Assembly: GCF_006715175.1 (NCBI RefSeq)
Contig: NZ_VFMQ01000001.1
Coordinates: 2,170,001-2,234,000, forward strand
Source of the DNA: Curtobacterium citreum
GTDB lineage: Bacteria; Actinomycetota; Actinomycetes; Actinomycetales; Microbacteriaceae
Reading direction: 5' to 3'
Length of the DNA: 64,000 nt
Position numbers and translations under genes: made by a program
In this document: positions 27,651 through 36,897 of the stretch, piece by piece
Numbering within the stretch: position 1 is the first letter of the stretch
Layout: every line of letters starts with the position of its first letter
The notes under the pieces: generated by a model
The model's input: the letters and a program-made list of their open reading frames with translations, nothing else
Databases searched by the model: none
Told to the model about the DNA's origin: nothing

Positions 27651-28460
27651 TCAGACCCGCGGGCGGCCGAGGCCGTCCGCGGCGTCGATGAACGACGCGA
27701 GGGTGGCGGCGGGGTCCGCGCCCGTGACGAGCGCCTCCCCCACCAGGACGACGTCGGCACCTGCGGCGCGGTAGTGCGCGACGTCGGCAGGACCGGCGAC
27801 GGCGGACTCGGCGACGCGGACGACCCCGTCGGGGATCCGGTCGGCGAGCGACCCGAACAGGTCGCGGTCCAGCGAGAAGTCGGTCAGGTCGCGGGCGTTC
27901 ACGCCGAGGATGCGCGCACCGGCGTCGAGGCCACGCGAGACCTCGTCCGCGGAGTGCGCCTCGACCAGGACGCGCATGCCGAGCTGCTCGGCCAGGTCGT
28001 GCAGCTCGACGAGCCGGGCCTGGTCGAGGGCGGCGACGATGAGCAGCACGAGATCGGCGCCGGCGGCGCGGGCCTCGACCACCTGGTACGGGTCCGCGAT
28101 GAAGTCCTTGCGGAGCACCGGGACGCCGACGCGCGCCTTGACGGCCTCGAGGTCGGCGAGGCTGCCGAGGAACTTCCGTCCCTCGGTCAGGACGCTGATC
28201 GTCGAGGCGCCACCGCGCTCGTAGTCGGCGGCCAGGGCGGCCGGGTCCTCGATGGTGGCCATCGAGCCGCGGGACGGGCTCGCGCGCTTGACCTCGGCGA
28301 GGATCTTGACGCGGTCACCCGGGGCGAGGAAGTCGAGCGCGTCGAGGGGCGATGCCACCCGGTCGAGGTCGCGTTCGACGTCCGCGTACGGACGGTCGAG
28401 GCGACGGGCGGCGGCGTCCTCGAGGGCACCCGCGACGAGGGTCTCGAGCACGTTCGGCAC
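27651..28460 (-). CDS. trpC: Indole-3-glycerol phosphate synthase
   Basis: 269 residues from GTG at 28460. It closes the ring of CdRP to give indole-3-glycerol phosphate. TIM barrel with [14 protein letters not shown] (catalytic Lys region), [43 protein letters not shown] and AESAVAG plus VGEALV at the phosphate site. The stop of the upstream HGxxPAAW gene is 3 bases away. Normal length. Confidence 0.96.
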   Translation of the reverse strand: MPNVLETLVAGALEDAAARRLDRPYADVERDLDRVASPLDALDFLAPGDRVKILAEVKRASPSRGSMATIEDPAALAADYERGGASTISVLTEGRKFLGSLADLEAVKARVGVPVLRKDFIADPYQVVEARAAGADLVLLIVAALDQARLVELHDLAEQLGMRVLVEAHSADEVSRGLDAGARILGVNARDLTDFSLDRDLFGSLADRIPDGVVRVAESAVAGPADVAHYRAAGADVVLVGEALVTGADPAATLASFIDAADGLGRPRV

Positions 28461-28462
28461 GA

Positions 28463-28702
28463 CTACTCCGCGTGGTGCTTGGGGACGAACTTCGGGCCGT
28501 CGACGCCGTAGCCGGCGCGCTTCATGACGGCACCGACGATGAGCCCGACGACCACGACCGCGGCGGAGGCCCAGACGCCCCACGCCAGGTCGAACCAGAA
28601 GAACAGCGTCCCGGCCGCGAACCCGATCAGCATGATCACGACGGCGGTCCAGGCGGCGGGCGAGTGGCCTTCGCCGAGTTCTGCGGGCTCAGTGTTGCTC
28701 AC
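28463..28702 (-). CDS. HGxxPAAW-type small membrane protein of the trp operon
   Basis: 79 residues from GTG at 28702. It has the name-giving motif near the N-terminus (GHSPAAW), two membrane helices (TAVVIMLIGFAAGTLFFWFDL and VWASAAVVVVGLIVGAVM) and ends in a hydrophilic tail. Small proteins of this type are found between trpE-associated membrane protein and trpC in actinobacterial trp operons; their role is not known to me. The start overlaps the stop of the upstream membrane protein (GTGA). Confidence 0.8.
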   Translation of the reverse strand: MSNTEPAELGEGHSPAAWTAVVIMLIGFAAGTLFFWFDLAWGVWASAAVVVVGLIVGAVMKRAGYGVDGPKFVPKHHAE

Positions 28703-29385
28703 GGTGCTCCTCGTTCTGCTCCGGCGCCGTCGTCCGATCGGCGCCGCTCCGATCCTACCGTGTCGGTCGTGGACGCCTCGTCCAGGACGGTCGGGTCGTC
28801 GCCGGCACTGAGGTCGTCCCAGTCGGTGACGGCGTCGCGCACGGTCGGGGCCGCCGCACGGGCGTCGGCCGCCGCACCCGCGGTCGCCGCGCCGTACTTC
28901 CGGCTCGGCCCGGGCCACGACCGCTGCAGGACCAGGACGGCAACGCCGAGGAGCACGGCGAGGACGCCCCCGGCGATCCCGACGAGCGGCCACGGCGTCA
29001 CGTCGACGCTCGACACCGCCCGGCGGACCGCGTCGATGTCGCTCACGCCGGCGACCTCGCCCACGGCGCCCTTCGCCGCGGCGACCGGGTCGGCCAGCGC
29101 GCTCACACCGACCGCGACGACACCCGCGCCGAGCAGGACCTCGACCACGCCGAGCACGACGCGGAGCACCCGCCCCGCGATCGTCAGCGCGAGGAAGAGC
29201 GCCAGGCTCGCGATGGCGAGCGCGGTGTACTGCGGGACCGCGGCGGCCCCGTCGGCGACGACCCGGGACACGACGGCCGTCCCGGCGTGCAGGTGCACCG
29301 TGAACCAGGTCTGCGTCCACGAGAGCATCACGATGCCCGCGACGGCGAGCCCGGCGACGACGGTGATCGGTCGGGAGCGCTTCAC
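28699..29385 (-). CDS. Trp biosynthesis-associated membrane protein
   Basis: 228 residues with four hydrophobic segments (ITVVAGLAVAGIVMLSW, ALAIASLALFLALTIAG, LGVVEVLLGAGVVAVGVSAL, WPLVGIAGGVLAVLLGVAVLVL) and a disordered acidic tail. It matches the actinobacterial family known as tryptophan biosynthesis-associated membrane protein (TIGR02234), seen between trpE and trpC. Its action is unproven; transport or anchoring has been suggested by context. Both ends overlap neighbours by 4 bases. Confidence 0.85.
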   Translation of the reverse strand: MKRSRPITVVAGLAVAGIVMLSWTQTWFTVHLHAGTAVVSRVVADGAAAVPQYTALAIASLALFLALTIAGRVLRVVLGVVEVLLGAGVVAVGVSALADPVAAAKGAVGEVAGVSDIDAVRRAVSSVDVTPWPLVGIAGGVLAVLLGVAVLVLQRSWPGPSRKYGAATAGAAADARAAAPTVRDAVTDWDDLSAGDDPTVLDEASTTDTVGSERRRSDDGAGAERGAP

Positions 29386-30908
29386 GACCGGACCTCGCGC
29401 ATGCGGTTGGCGGTCGCGACGGCGCGCAGCGGGGCCGCGGCCTTGTTGACCGCCTCGACGTGCTCGGTGTGCGGGTCGGAGTCCGCCACGAGCCCGGCGC
29501 CGGCCTGCACCCGGGCGACCCCGTCCTTGATGAGCGCCGTTCGGATCGCGATGGCCAGGTCGGCGTCACCGGCGAAGTCGAAGTACCCGACGACGCCCGC
29601 GTAGACGCCGCGCTTCGCCGGTTCGAGCTCGTCGATGATCTCGAGGGCGCGCGGCTTCGGTGCCCCGGAGAGCGTGCCGGCCGGGAAGGTCGCACGGAAG
29701 ACGTCGATCGCGGACGCTCCGGGACACACGGCCCCCTCGACGCTCGACACCAGGTGCATGATGTGGCTGAAGCGCTCGACGGTCATGAACTCCGTGACCG
29801 CGACGGACCCCGGCTCGCACACCTTCTGCAGGTCGTTGCGGGCGAGGTCGACGAGCATCAGGTGCTCGGCGCGCTCCTTCGGGTCGGCGAGCAGTTCGTC
29901 GCCGAGCCGGACGTCCTCGACCGGGGTCGCCCCGCGGGGCCGCGACCCGGCGATCGGGTGGGTGATCGCCCGACCGTCCTGGACCTTCACGAGGGCCTCG
30001 GGCGAGGCCCCGACGATCCAGAACCGCTCGTCGGCCGTGTCCGCGAGGGACAGGAAGTACATGTACGGGCTCGGGTTGAGCGTCCGGAGCACCCGGTAGA
30101 CGTCGAGCGGGTCGGCCGTCACGTCGTGGTCGAACCGCTGCGAGATCACCACCTGGAACACGTCGCCGTCGCGGATGAAGTCCTTCGACCGCACCACCGC
30201 GGCCATGTACTCGTCCGGGGTCGAGCGGTGCCGCGGCGTCGGCTCGGCGATCTCGAACGCCTCGGCCACGGTGGCGACGCTCGGCGTGACCAGGTCGGCC
30301 TGCATCCGGTCGAGCCGGGACTGCGCGTCCTGCCACATCGTGTCGGCGTCGTCGGTGCCGTCGTTCAAGGCACTGGCGACGAGCAGCACGAGGCCGGTGC
30401 GGTGGTCGAGCGCGGCCAGCTCGGACACGAACGCGAGTGCCTGACCGGGCACGTCGAAGTCGGCGTCCGGCACGTTCGGCAGGTGCTCGAGCTGCCGAAC
30501 GGCCTCCCAGCCGATGAACCCGACGGTCCCGCCGACGAGCGGCGGCGTCCCGGGGACGCGCGGGGTCGCCCAGCGCTCGTGCAGCCGCGCGAGCACCTCG
30601 AGCGGGGCGCCGTCGAGCGACCCGACGGCGCGCGACGCCGGGATGCCGGTGTCGATCCACGCGGCCCGGTCACCCTCCTGCGTGAGCACGCCGAAGCTCC
30701 GCACGCCGACGAACGACCAGCGCGACCAGAGGCCGCCCTGCCCCGCCGACTCGAGCAGGAAGGAGCCGGGGCGGCCGTCCGCGAGCTTGCGGTAGACCCC
30801 GACCGGGGTCTCACTGTCGGCGTACAGCGCGCGGACGACGGGCACGACCCGGTGGCCGTCGAGCAGGGCGTCGAAGTCCGAGCGCGTGGTGCTGGTCGAG
30901 GTGCTCAT
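29382..30908 (-). CDS. trpE: Anthranilate synthase component I
   Basis: 508 residues from ATG at 30908 (MSTSTSTTRSDFDALLDG). It makes anthranilate from chorismate with ammonia from the TrpG subunit, which is not in this window. The feedback site for tryptophan is visible as LLES (residues 51-54). The chorismate-binding domain includes DVFQVVISQRF, SPYMYFL, PIAGSRPRG, LMLVDLARND and GTLSGAPKPRALEIIDELE. The start overlaps the hisI stop (ATGA), so trp genes and hisI form one operon. No tryptophan leader peptide is seen, consistent with the absence of a free 5' leader. Confidence 0.96.
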   Translation of the reverse strand: MSTSTSTTRSDFDALLDGHRVVPVVRALYADSETPVGVYRKLADGRPGSFLLESAGQGGLWSRWSFVGVRSFGVLTQEGDRAAWIDTGIPASRAVGSLDGAPLEVLARLHERWATPRVPGTPPLVGGTVGFIGWEAVRQLEHLPNVPDADFDVPGQALAFVSELAALDHRTGLVLLVASALNDGTDDADTMWQDAQSRLDRMQADLVTPSVATVAEAFEIAEPTPRHRSTPDEYMAAVVRSKDFIRDGDVFQVVISQRFDHDVTADPLDVYRVLRTLNPSPYMYFLSLADTADERFWIVGASPEALVKVQDGRAITHPIAGSRPRGATPVEDVRLGDELLADPKERAEHLMLVDLARNDLQKVCEPGSVAVTEFMTVERFSHIMHLVSSVEGAVCPGASAIDVFRATFPAGTLSGAPKPRALEIIDELEPAKRGVYAGVVGYFDFAGDADLAIAIRTALIKDGVARVQAGAGLVADSDPHTEHVEAVNKAAAPLRAVATANRMREVRS

Positions 30909-31288
30909 CGCGTGGCCTCCGGTGCGGTCGCGGTCACGGGGTCGAGGGGGTCCACGTCGAAGCACCGGTGCGCACCGGTGTGGCACGCGGCGCCGACCTG
31001 GTGCACGGTCACGAGCAGCGTGTCGTCGTCGCAGTCCAGGGCCGCGGCGCGCACGTACTGGGCGTGCCCGGAGGTGTCGCCCTTCCGCCAGTACTCGCGC
31101 CGGGAGCGGGACCAGAAGGTCACCCGCCCCTCGGTCAGGGTGCGGCGCAGGGCTTCCCGGTCCATCCAGCCGAGCATGAGGACGTCCTTCGTGGACTCCT
31201 CCTGCACGACGGCGGGGAGCAACCCGTCCGCACCGAACCGCGCGCGGTCGAGGACCGCTTCCGTGCTGGTGTCGGTGCTGTCGGTCAT
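30905..31288 (-). CDS. hisI: Phosphoribosyl-AMP cyclohydrolase
   Basis: 127 residues. It opens the purine ring of PR-AMP in histidine synthesis. Visible: GLLPAVVQEESTKDVLMLGW, SRSRREYWRKGDTSGHAQYV and zinc-binding DCDDDTLL plus HTGAHRCFD. HisE is separate here, as usual in actinobacteria. The gene opens the trp operon and is coupled to trpE. A -10 (TAGGCT) lies 10 bases before the ATG, so its message is nearly leaderless. Confidence 0.95.
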   Translation of the reverse strand: MTDSTDTSTEAVLDRARFGADGLLPAVVQEESTKDVLMLGWMDREALRRTLTEGRVTFWSRSRREYWRKGDTSGHAQYVRAAALDCDDDTLLVTVHQVGAACHTGAHRCFDVDPLDPVTATAPEATR

Positions 31289-31297
31289 GAGGCTCCT

Positions 31298-31303
31298 AGC
31301 CTA
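31298..31303 (-). promoter_or_regulatory. Candidate -10 box of the hisI-trp operon
   Basis: TAGGCT on the minus strand, ending 9 bases before the hisI ATG, which leaves only a few bases of leader. GGAG lies between them. This would be the promoter for the whole hisI-trpE-C-B-A unit. Confidence 0.4.
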
Positions 31304-31365
31304 CGGCGTGGGACCGGGCCGGTCCGTGGTGGGATCGCGCCGGTCGGTGGTGGGGACGGACGGAC

Positions 31366-31407
31366 GGACGGGAGGATCGTGGCGGGCCCGCCACGCGCCT
31401 CCCGTCC
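31366..31407 (-). terminator. Hairpin terminator downstream of hisF
   Basis: Arms GGACGGGAGGATCGTGGCGGG and its partner ending CGCCTCCCGTCC pair over 21 bases with two mismatches and almost no loop. It lies between hisF and the hisI promoter and should separate the his and hisI-trp units. It carries the GGGAGG motif shared by other hairpins in the window. Confidence 0.65.
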
Positions 31408-31440
31408 GGTCGTGGGGCGGCAGACCGCGGGACCGGGGCC

Positions 31441-32289
31441 TCAGCGGACGAGGTGACCCGCGGCGCGCAGCGCCGACTTGACGTCGCCGATCGTCATCTC
31501 ACCCCGGTGGAAGACGCTCGCCGCGAGGACCGCGTCGGCCCCGGCGTCGACCGCCGGTGCGAAGTGGTCGAGGTGACCGGCGCCGCCCGAGGCGATGACG
31601 GGGACCGCGGAGACCGCGCGGACGGCGGCGACGAGTTCGAGGTCGAAGCCGTTCTTCGTGCCGTCGGCGTCGATCGAGTTCACGAGGAGCTCGCCCGCGC
31701 CACGCTCGACGCCCTCGCGCGCCCAGGCGATCGCGTCGAGGTCGGACTCGGTCCGCCCGCCGTGCGTCGTGACGACGAACCCGGACGGCATCCGGTCGCT
31801 CCGCTTGACGTCGAGCGACAGCACGACCGCCTGTGCGCCGAAGCGGTCCGCGATCTCGCCGACCAGGGCCGGGCGGGCGATCGCGGCGCTGTTCACGCCG
31901 ATCTTGTCCGCGCCGCACTGCTGCAGGCGGGAGACGTCGTCGACGCTCCGGACCCCGCCGCCGACGGTGAGCGGGATGAAGACCTGCTCGGCGGTGCGGG
32001 TGACCGTCTCGTACATCGTCGCGCGGTTCTCGACCGTGGCGCCGACGTCCAGGAAGGTCAGCTCGTCCGCGCCCTGCTCGTAGTAGCGGGCGGCGAGCTC
32101 GACGGGGTCGCCGGCGTCCTGCAGGTCGAGGAAGTTGACGCCCTTGACGACTCGGCCGCCGGAGACGTCGAGGCACGGGATGACCCGGACCGCGACCCCG
32201 CCGGTCGCGGCCGTCGGCCCCGGGCTGCCGGACGCGGCCGTCGGCTCCGGGCTGCCGGTCGGCTCCGTGCCTTCGGTCGCGGCGTTCAC
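31441..32289 (-). CDS. hisF: Imidazole glycerol phosphate synthase, cyclase subunit
   Basis: 282 residues from GTG at 32289, overlapping the hisG stop (GTGA). HisF makes IGP and AICAR from PRFAR with ammonia from HisH, which is not here. TIM barrel motifs: [19 protein letters not shown] (catalytic Asp), [33 protein letters not shown] with second catalytic Asp region, [22 protein letters not shown] and AASVFHRGE. Unusual: an N-terminal extension of ~32 residues with repeated [13 protein letters not shown] units; no other start codon occurs between it and the barrel. Confidence 0.95.
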   Translation of the reverse strand: MNAATEGTEPTGSPEPTAASGSPGPTAATGGVAVRVIPCLDVSGGRVVKGVNFLDLQDAGDPVELAARYYEQGADELTFLDVGATVENRATMYETVTRTAEQVFIPLTVGGGVRSVDDVSRLQQCGADKIGVNSAAIARPALVGEIADRFGAQAVVLSLDVKRSDRMPSGFVVTTHGGRTESDLDAIAWAREGVERGAGELLVNSIDADGTKNGFDLELVAAVRAVSAVPVIASGGAGHLDHFAPAVDAGADAVLAASVFHRGEMTIGDVKSALRAAGHLVR

Positions 32290-33125
32290 AGGCGTGCGGC
32301 GTGGATCGGGCTGACCAGGATCGCCCGGGCGCCGAGGTCGTAGAGCGCGTCCATGATGAGGTTCGCGTCCTCGCGCGGGATCATCACGCGGACGGCGGAC
32401 CAGTCACGGTCGTGCAGCGGCGACACCGTGGGCGACTCGATGCCGGACGCCACCGCGGTCGCCTGCTCGAGCAGGCCCGTCGGGATGTCGTAGTCGAGCA
32501 TCACGTAGCCGCGGGCGACGAGCACGCCCTGCAGCCGGCGGCGGAGGACGTCGATGCCCGGGATGGTCTCGTCGGTCGAGATGAGCAGCGCGGTCGACTC
32601 GAGGATGACCGGGCCGAAGATCTCGAGGCCGGCCGCGCGGAGCGTGCTGCCCGTCGAGACGACGTCGGCGACCGCGTCGGCCACGCCGAGACGCACCGCG
32701 CTCTCCACCGCGCCGTCGAGCTTCACCAGGGTCGCCGTGACGCCGTGCTGGGCGAGGAACTCGCCGACCAGGCCCGGGTAGCTCGTCGCCACCCGGACGC
32801 CCTCGAGGTCCTGCAGCTCGGTGAACCGGCCGGGCGTGCCCGCGAAGCGGAAGGTCGAGTCGGCGAACCCGAGCGCGTCGACCTCGTGCGCCGCCGACCC
32901 GGAGTCGAGGAGCAGGTCGCGGCCGGTGATGCCGACGTCGAGTGCGCCGGAACCGACGTACGTGGCGATGTCCCGGGGACGGAGGAAGAAGAACTCGACG
33001 CCGTTGCGCTCGTCGAGCAGGTGCAGCGCCTTCGGGTCGCGGCGACCGGCGTACCCGGCCTCCTTGAGCATCTCGGACGCGGTCTCGGACAGGGAGCCCT
33101 TGTTGGGCACGGCGATGCGGAGCAT
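32286..33125 (-). CDS. hisG: ATP phosphoribosyltransferase, long form
   Basis: 279 residues. First step of histidine synthesis: ATP plus PRPP to PR-ATP. N-terminal catalytic part: [57 protein letters not shown] and the PRPP region [20 protein letters not shown]-terminal ~75 residues ([50 protein letters not shown]) form the ACT-like domain that senses histidine, so the enzyme is feedback regulated. Coupled to hisF by overlap and 72 bases after hisE. Confidence 0.96.
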   Translation of the reverse strand: MLRIAVPNKGSLSETASEMLKEAGYAGRRDPKALHLLDERNGVEFFFLRPRDIATYVGSGALDVGITGRDLLLDSGSAAHEVDALGFADSTFRFAGTPGRFTELQDLEGVRVATSYPGLVGEFLAQHGVTATLVKLDGAVESAVRLGVADAVADVVSTGSTLRAAGLEIFGPVILESTALLISTDETIPGIDVLRRRLQGVLVARGYVMLDYDIPTGLLEQATAVASGIESPTVSPLHDRDWSAVRVMIPREDANLIMDALYDLGARAILVSPIHAARL

Positions 33126-33197
33126 CAGGTGGTCTGCTTTCTGCTGGAGGTCGGGACGGCTGCGGGGGCGGTGGCGCTCGGTGCGCGACGCGCCTGC

Positions 33198-33461
33198 CTA
33201 CAGATGTCGCCAGACGTCCGCCGGGGTGAGCCCCTTCGCGACCATGAGGACCTGCAGGTGGTAGACCAGCTGCGAGATCTCCTCCGAGGTGCGCTCGTCA
33301 CCCTCGTACTCGGCCGCCATCCAGACCTCGGCGGCCTCTTCCACGATCTTCTTGCCGATCTGGTGCACGCCGGCGTCCAGTTCGGCGACGGTGCCGGAGC
33401 CCTCGGGGCGCGTGCGCGCCTTCTCGGTCAGCTCCGCGAACAGGTCGTCGAACGTCTTCAC
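33198..33461 (-). CDS. hisE: Phosphoribosyl-ATP pyrophosphatase
   Basis: 87 residues from GTG at 33461 ([15 protein letters not shown]). It removes pyrophosphate from PR-ATP. All-alpha MazG-like fold with the metal-binding [14 protein letters not shown] motif and a helical end ([20 protein letters not shown]). Normal length. A -10 (TAGCCT) lies 7 bases before the start and there is no ribosome-binding site, so the message is probably leaderless. hisG follows after 72 bases. Confidence 0.95.
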   Translation of the reverse strand: MKTFDDLFAELTEKARTRPEGSGTVAELDAGVHQIGKKIVEEAAEVWMAAEYEGDERTSEEISQLVYHLQVLMVAKGLTPADVWRHL

Positions 33462-33468
33462 GGGGACC

Positions 33469-33474
33469 AGGCTA
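33469..33474 (-). promoter_or_regulatory. Candidate -10 box of hisE (leaderless)
   Basis: TAGCCT on the minus strand ending 7 bases before the hisE GTG, which places the transcription start at the start codon. No Shine-Dalgarno sequence lies in between. Confidence 0.45.
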
Positions 33475-33568
33475 CCGTCCTGCGCGGGTCCGGCCGACGC
33501 ACCGTCCGGACGGGAGGCACGGATCGCCGCCGGCTCGCCGGTCACGTCGTCGACGTGGTCGGTCCGCG

Positions 33569-34228
33569 TCACGCGCGTGCCGCCGCTGCGGCCTCGCGCA
33601 GGTCCGCGATGCGCTGCGCCGGCTCGCCGCCGTAGACCGCAGAGCCGGCGACGAGCGTGTCCGCGCCGCTCCGGACCGCCTCGGGGACGGTGTCGACGGC
33701 GATGCCGCCGTCCACCTCGAGCCAGACGTCGAGCCCGGACGCGTCGACGGCGGCGCGGGCGTCGGCGAGCTTCGGCATCACGGACGGCATGAACGACTGG
33801 CCGCCGAAACCCGGCTCGACGGTCATGAGCAGCACCATGTCGTAGGCGTCGAGGTGGCGCAGGACCTGCGTGATCGGCGTCCCGGGCTTGATCGCCACCG
33901 CGGCACGGGCACCGTTCGAGCGGATCGCGGCCGCGGTGGCGACCGGGTCCGCGGCGGCCTCGAAGTGGAACGTGACGCTCGAGGCACCCGTCTCGGCGTA
34001 CTTCGGTGCCTGCGTGTCGGCGTCGGTGATCATCAGGTGGACGTCGAGCGGGACCGGCGAGACCTCCTGCAGGCGCTGCACGATCGGCAGGCCGAGCGTC
34101 AGGTTCGGCACGAAGTGGTTGTCCATCACGTCGACGTGCACGAGGTCGGCGCTCTCGATGCGGTGCAGCTCCCGCTCGAGGTTCGCGAAGTCGGCGGACA
34201 GGATGCTCGGCGCGATGCGGATGGTCAC
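33569..34228 (-). CDS. rpe: Ribulose-phosphate 3-epimerase
   Basis: 219 residues from GTG at 34228. It interconverts ribulose 5-phosphate and xylulose 5-phosphate in the pentose phosphate pathway. TIM barrel with [32 protein letters not shown] (metal site), [29 protein letters not shown] and WLEVDGGI. Normal length. A TAGGGT box sits 7 bases upstream with no ribosome-binding site, so it looks leaderless. Next downstream is hisE after 107 bases. Confidence 0.96.
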   Translation of the reverse strand: MTIRIAPSILSADFANLERELHRIESADLVHVDVMDNHFVPNLTLGLPIVQRLQEVSPVPLDVHLMITDADTQAPKYAETGASSVTFHFEAAADPVATAAAIRSNGARAAVAIKPGTPITQVLRHLDAYDMVLLMTVEPGFGGQSFMPSVMPKLADARAAVDASGLDVWLEVDGGIAVDTVPEAVRSGADTLVAGSAVYGGEPAQRIADLREAAAAARA

Positions 34229-34234
34229 CGCACA

Positions 34235-34240
34235 ACCCTA
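34235..34240 (-). promoter_or_regulatory. Candidate -10 box of rpe (leaderless)
   Basis: TAGGGT on the minus strand, 6 to 7 bases before the rpe GTG start, with no ribosome-binding site between them. Confidence 0.45.
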
Positions 34241-34278
34241 CCGACGCCCGCCGGGTCGCTGCCCCGGGCGCTGGCCGA

Positions 34279-34348
34279 CCGAGTCTCGGGCCCGGCGACG
34301 AGTCTCGAGCGCTCGGGACCGAGACTCGTCGCCCAGCGCGAGACTCGG
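34279..34348 (-). terminator. Nested inverted repeat between rsmB and rpe
   Basis: Two nested pairs of arms: outer CCGAGTCTCG (34279-34288) with CGAGACTCGG (34339-34348), and inner GGCGACGAGTCTCG (34294-34307) with CGAGACTCGTCGCC (34320-34333). The octamer GAGTCTCG or its complement thus appears four times in 70 bp. It lies between rsmB and rpe and could end the fmt-rsmB message. It may also be a mobile palindromic repeat. Confidence 0.6.
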
Positions 34349-34390
34349 CCGACACCGGCCGTCGCCGCGCTGCCCCGCCGCCGCCCGTCG

Positions 34391-35875
34391 TCAGGCGGTG
34401 CGGCGGAACAGCGCGACGAACATGGCGTCGGTGCCGATCCGGTGCGGCCAGAGCTGCACGGTGCGGCCGTCCGCGACCTGCGGATCCCTGGAGGCGACGG
34501 CGCGCACGACCCCGGCGGTGTCGAGCTGTTCGAGCACGCCGCCGTGCCTTGCCATGAGCGCGTCGACCTGCCCGCGCGTCTCGGCGAGGTGCGGCGAGCA
34601 CGTGACGTACGCGAGCGTTCCGCCGGGGGCCAGGGCCCGGACGGCCGCGTCGAGCAGCTCGGCCTGGAGCGCCGCGAGCTCGGGGACGTCCTCCGGCTGC
34701 TTCCGCCACCGGGCCTCTGGTCGACGACGGAGGGCGCCGAGTCCAGTGCACGGCGCGTCGAGCAGGACGCGGTCGAACCGCTCGTCGCCCGGCTTCCCGA
34801 AGCGACGCCCGTCGCCCTCGACCACGGTCACGACGTCACCGCCGGCGACCGTCGCGAGGGCCTTCCGCACCAGTCCGGCACGCGCCGGCACGAGTTCGTT
34901 CGCGACCAGGGTCGCACCGCCCTGCGCTGCCTCGGCGGCGAGGAGCGCGGCCTTGCCGCCCGGCCCGGCGCACATGTCGAGCCACCGCTCCCCCGCCCGG
35001 ACGGCGGAGGACCGGCTGAGCGCGAGTGCGGCGAGCTGCGAGCCCTCGTCCTGCACACGGAGCCGACCGGCCGCGACGCCCGGCACGCGCGCGGGGTCGC
35101 CGGTCGTCCCGCGGATGCCCACCGGGGACACCGGTCGCGCGTCCGTCTCGTCCCGCTGCGGACTGACGGGAGGCGCGTCCTGCGTCGCCTGGTCGTCCTC
35201 GGTCGCCGACGTGGCCGGGTCCGGCACGGCCTCGGCCGCCTGCACGTCCTCGGCCGTCGCGAGGCCCGGCAGCGCCACGAGCTGCACGCGCGGTGCGACG
35301 TTGTCGGCGGCCAGGAGCGCGGCGAGCTCGTCCCGGGAGCGTTCGGCGGCGAGGGCGTCCCGGAGCGCTGCGACCACCCAGGCCGGGTGCGACCAGCGCG
35401 TCGCGAGCAGGGCGTCGCCACCCCGGCCCTCGGTGATGAGCGCGTCCCACTCGTCGTCGGTGCGGGCCGCGACCTTGCGGAGCACGGCGTTGACGAAGCC
35501 AGTGGCACGGCGGGCACCGATCTCGCGGGTGAGCTCCACCGTCGCGGAGACGGCGGCGTGCGTCGGTGTGCGCATCCCGAGCAGCTGGTGCACCCCGAGC
35601 CGCAGCACGTCGAGCACGTCGGACTCGACGTTGTCGACGCGACGGCCGGAGGCGATGCCGATGATCGCGTCGTACCGGCCGAGCATCCGGATCGACCCGT
35701 ACGTCAGCTCGGTGGCGAAGGCGGCGTCGCGGGCGGACAGGCCGGCACGGCGGATCCGGGTCGGCAGGAGCAGGTTCGCGTAGGCGTCGTCGACCTGCAC
35801 AGCGCGGAGCACGTCGAACGCCACCCGACGGGCGCTGACCGTGCGCGGGCCGCGGCGCTGCTGCGCGGGGCTCAC
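34391..35875 (-). CDS. rsmB: 16S rRNA m5C967 methyltransferase
   Basis: 494 residues from GTG at 35875, overlapping the fmt stop. Residues about 10-150 form the NusB-like RNA-binding domain ([41 protein letters not shown]). The catalytic part has the SAM motif [46 protein letters not shown] (motif IV Cys) and [15 protein letters not shown] (motif VI Cys). It is ~50 residues longer than many homologues because of an acidic Pro-rich insert (about residues 215-265). Usual neighbour of fmt. Confidence 0.95.
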   Translation of the reverse strand: MSPAQQRRGPRTVSARRVAFDVLRAVQVDDAYANLLLPTRIRRAGLSARDAAFATELTYGSIRMLGRYDAIIGIASGRRVDNVESDVLDVLRLGVHQLLGMRTPTHAAVSATVELTREIGARRATGFVNAVLRKVAARTDDEWDALITEGRGGDALLATRWSHPAWVVAALRDALAAERSRDELAALLAADNVAPRVQLVALPGLATAEDVQAAEAVPDPATSATEDDQATQDAPPVSPQRDETDARPVSPVGIRGTTGDPARVPGVAAGRLRVQDEGSQLAALALSRSSAVRAGERWLDMCAGPGGKAALLAAEAAQGGATLVANELVPARAGLVRKALATVAGGDVVTVVEGDGRRFGKPGDERFDRVLLDAPCTGLGALRRRPEARWRKQPEDVPELAALQAELLDAAVRALAPGGTLAYVTCSPHLAETRGQVDALMARHGGVLEQLDTAGVVRAVASRDPQVADGRTVQLWPHRIGTDAMFVALFRRTA

Positions 35876-36804
35876 GACAGGACCTTCCCGTCCAGCGCGC
35901 CGAGGCCGCGTGCCCAGGCGGCACCGTCCATCGCCTGCTTGCCGGCCGGCTGCACCTGGAGCAGTGCGAGGGGCTCGTCCGCGGTGCCGACGAGCAGGCG
36001 CCCGTCGACCAGCCCGAGCGCGCCGGGCGCGAGCCGCGGGACGGCGGAAGTCGCGCCTCCCTCCCGAGTGCTGCGCAGCAGCTTCACGCGGGTCTCGCCG
36101 AGGTGGGCGAACGCGCCGGGCTCGGGCGTCACGCCGCGGAGGCGGGCGTGCACGACGGCAGCAGGCGCGGTGAAGTCGATCCGCCCGTCCGCGATCGTCG
36201 TCTTCGGGGCGAGGGTCGGCTCGCCGACCTGCTCGCGGGCGACGGCGGTGCCCGCTGCGAGGGCGTCGACGACGCGCAGGACGGTCTCGGCACCGCGGTC
36301 GGCCATCGCGGCGAGGACCTCGCCCGCGGTCGCCTCGGGGTCGATGTCGAACGGGTCGCTCGCGTACACGGGCCCGGCGTCGAGCGCCTCGACGAGCTGG
36401 AACACCGTCGCGGCGGTGCGGGTGTCGCCGGCCATCACCGCGCGCTGGACCGGGGCGGCACCGCGGTACGCCGGCAGGTCGGAGAAGTGCAGGTTCACCC
36501 AGCCGAGCCGGGGCGCGTCGAGGGCCGGGCGGCGGAGCAGTGCACCGTAGGCGACGATGACGCCGAGGTCGGCCCGCAGGTCGGTCAACCGCGCGGTGAC
36601 GTCGTCGTCCACCCGCGTCGCCTCGATCACCGGGAGGCCGAGCTCCGCCGCGACCTGCGCGACCGGGGTCGGCGTGAGGACGCGCTTCCGGCCCTGCGGC
36701 GTCGGCGGCCGGGTGAGCACGGCGGCGATCTCGTGGTCGGACGCCGCGAGGCGGCGGAGGGTGGGGACGGCCGCAGCGGGGCTGCCGGCGACGACGAGGC
36801 GCAT
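35872..36804 (-). CDS. fmt: Methionyl-tRNA formyltransferase
   Basis: 310 residues from ATG at 36804 (MRLVVAGSPAAAVPTLRRL). It formylates initiator Met-tRNA with 10-formyl-THF. Visible: PPTPQGRKRVLTPTPVAQVA, LGVIVAYGALL, the catalytic region LGWVNLHFSDLPAYRGAAPVQ, TFQLVEALDAGP and C-terminal OB-like tRNA-binding domain. An ATG 9 bases further upstream is possible, but family members begin at MRLV. It leads fmt-rsmB and is divergent from the DUF4383 gene. Confidence 0.95.
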   Translation of the reverse strand: MRLVVAGSPAAAVPTLRRLAASDHEIAAVLTRPPTPQGRKRVLTPTPVAQVAAELGLPVIEATRVDDDVTARLTDLRADLGVIVAYGALLRRPALDAPRLGWVNLHFSDLPAYRGAAPVQRAVMAGDTRTAATVFQLVEALDAGPVYASDPFDIDPEATAGEVLAAMADRGAETVLRVVDALAAGTAVAREQVGEPTLAPKTTIADGRIDFTAPAAVVHARLRGVTPEPGAFAHLGETRVKLLRSTREGGATSAVPRLAPGALGLVDGRLLVGTADEPLALLQVQPAGKQAMDGAAWARGLGALDGKVLS

Positions 36805-36884
36805 GGGTTCCATCGTCCCACGGGCCGAGGTGTCCGACGCGCGCGGGCGTCGCGGATCCGCGAACACGCTGCGAGCCCGCTGAG

Positions 36885-36890
36885 TACCGT
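36885..36890 (+). promoter_or_regulatory. Candidate -10 box of DUF4383 gene (leaderless)
   Basis: TACCGT ends 7 bases before the ATG at 36898 and no ribosome-binding site intervenes, the same spacing as at hisE, rpe and the gene at 7269. Confidence 0.4.
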
Positions 36891-36897
36891 CCGGGTC

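Noticed and set aside
29382..31288. Tryptophan attenuator with leader peptide
   Set aside because: trpE starts within the hisI stop codon, and hisI itself is almost leaderless, so there is no room for a leader peptide or attenuator ahead of trpE.
33462..33568. tRNA or small RNA gene in the hisE-rpe gap
   Set aside because: No cloverleaf, T-arm GGTTCGA-type sequence or stable isolated stem was found; the gap holds only the hisE promoter and one copy of the GGAGGCACGG motif.
36805..36813. Earlier ATG as the fmt start
   Set aside because: Family members begin at the MRLV segment, and the three extra codons have no better ribosome-binding site.
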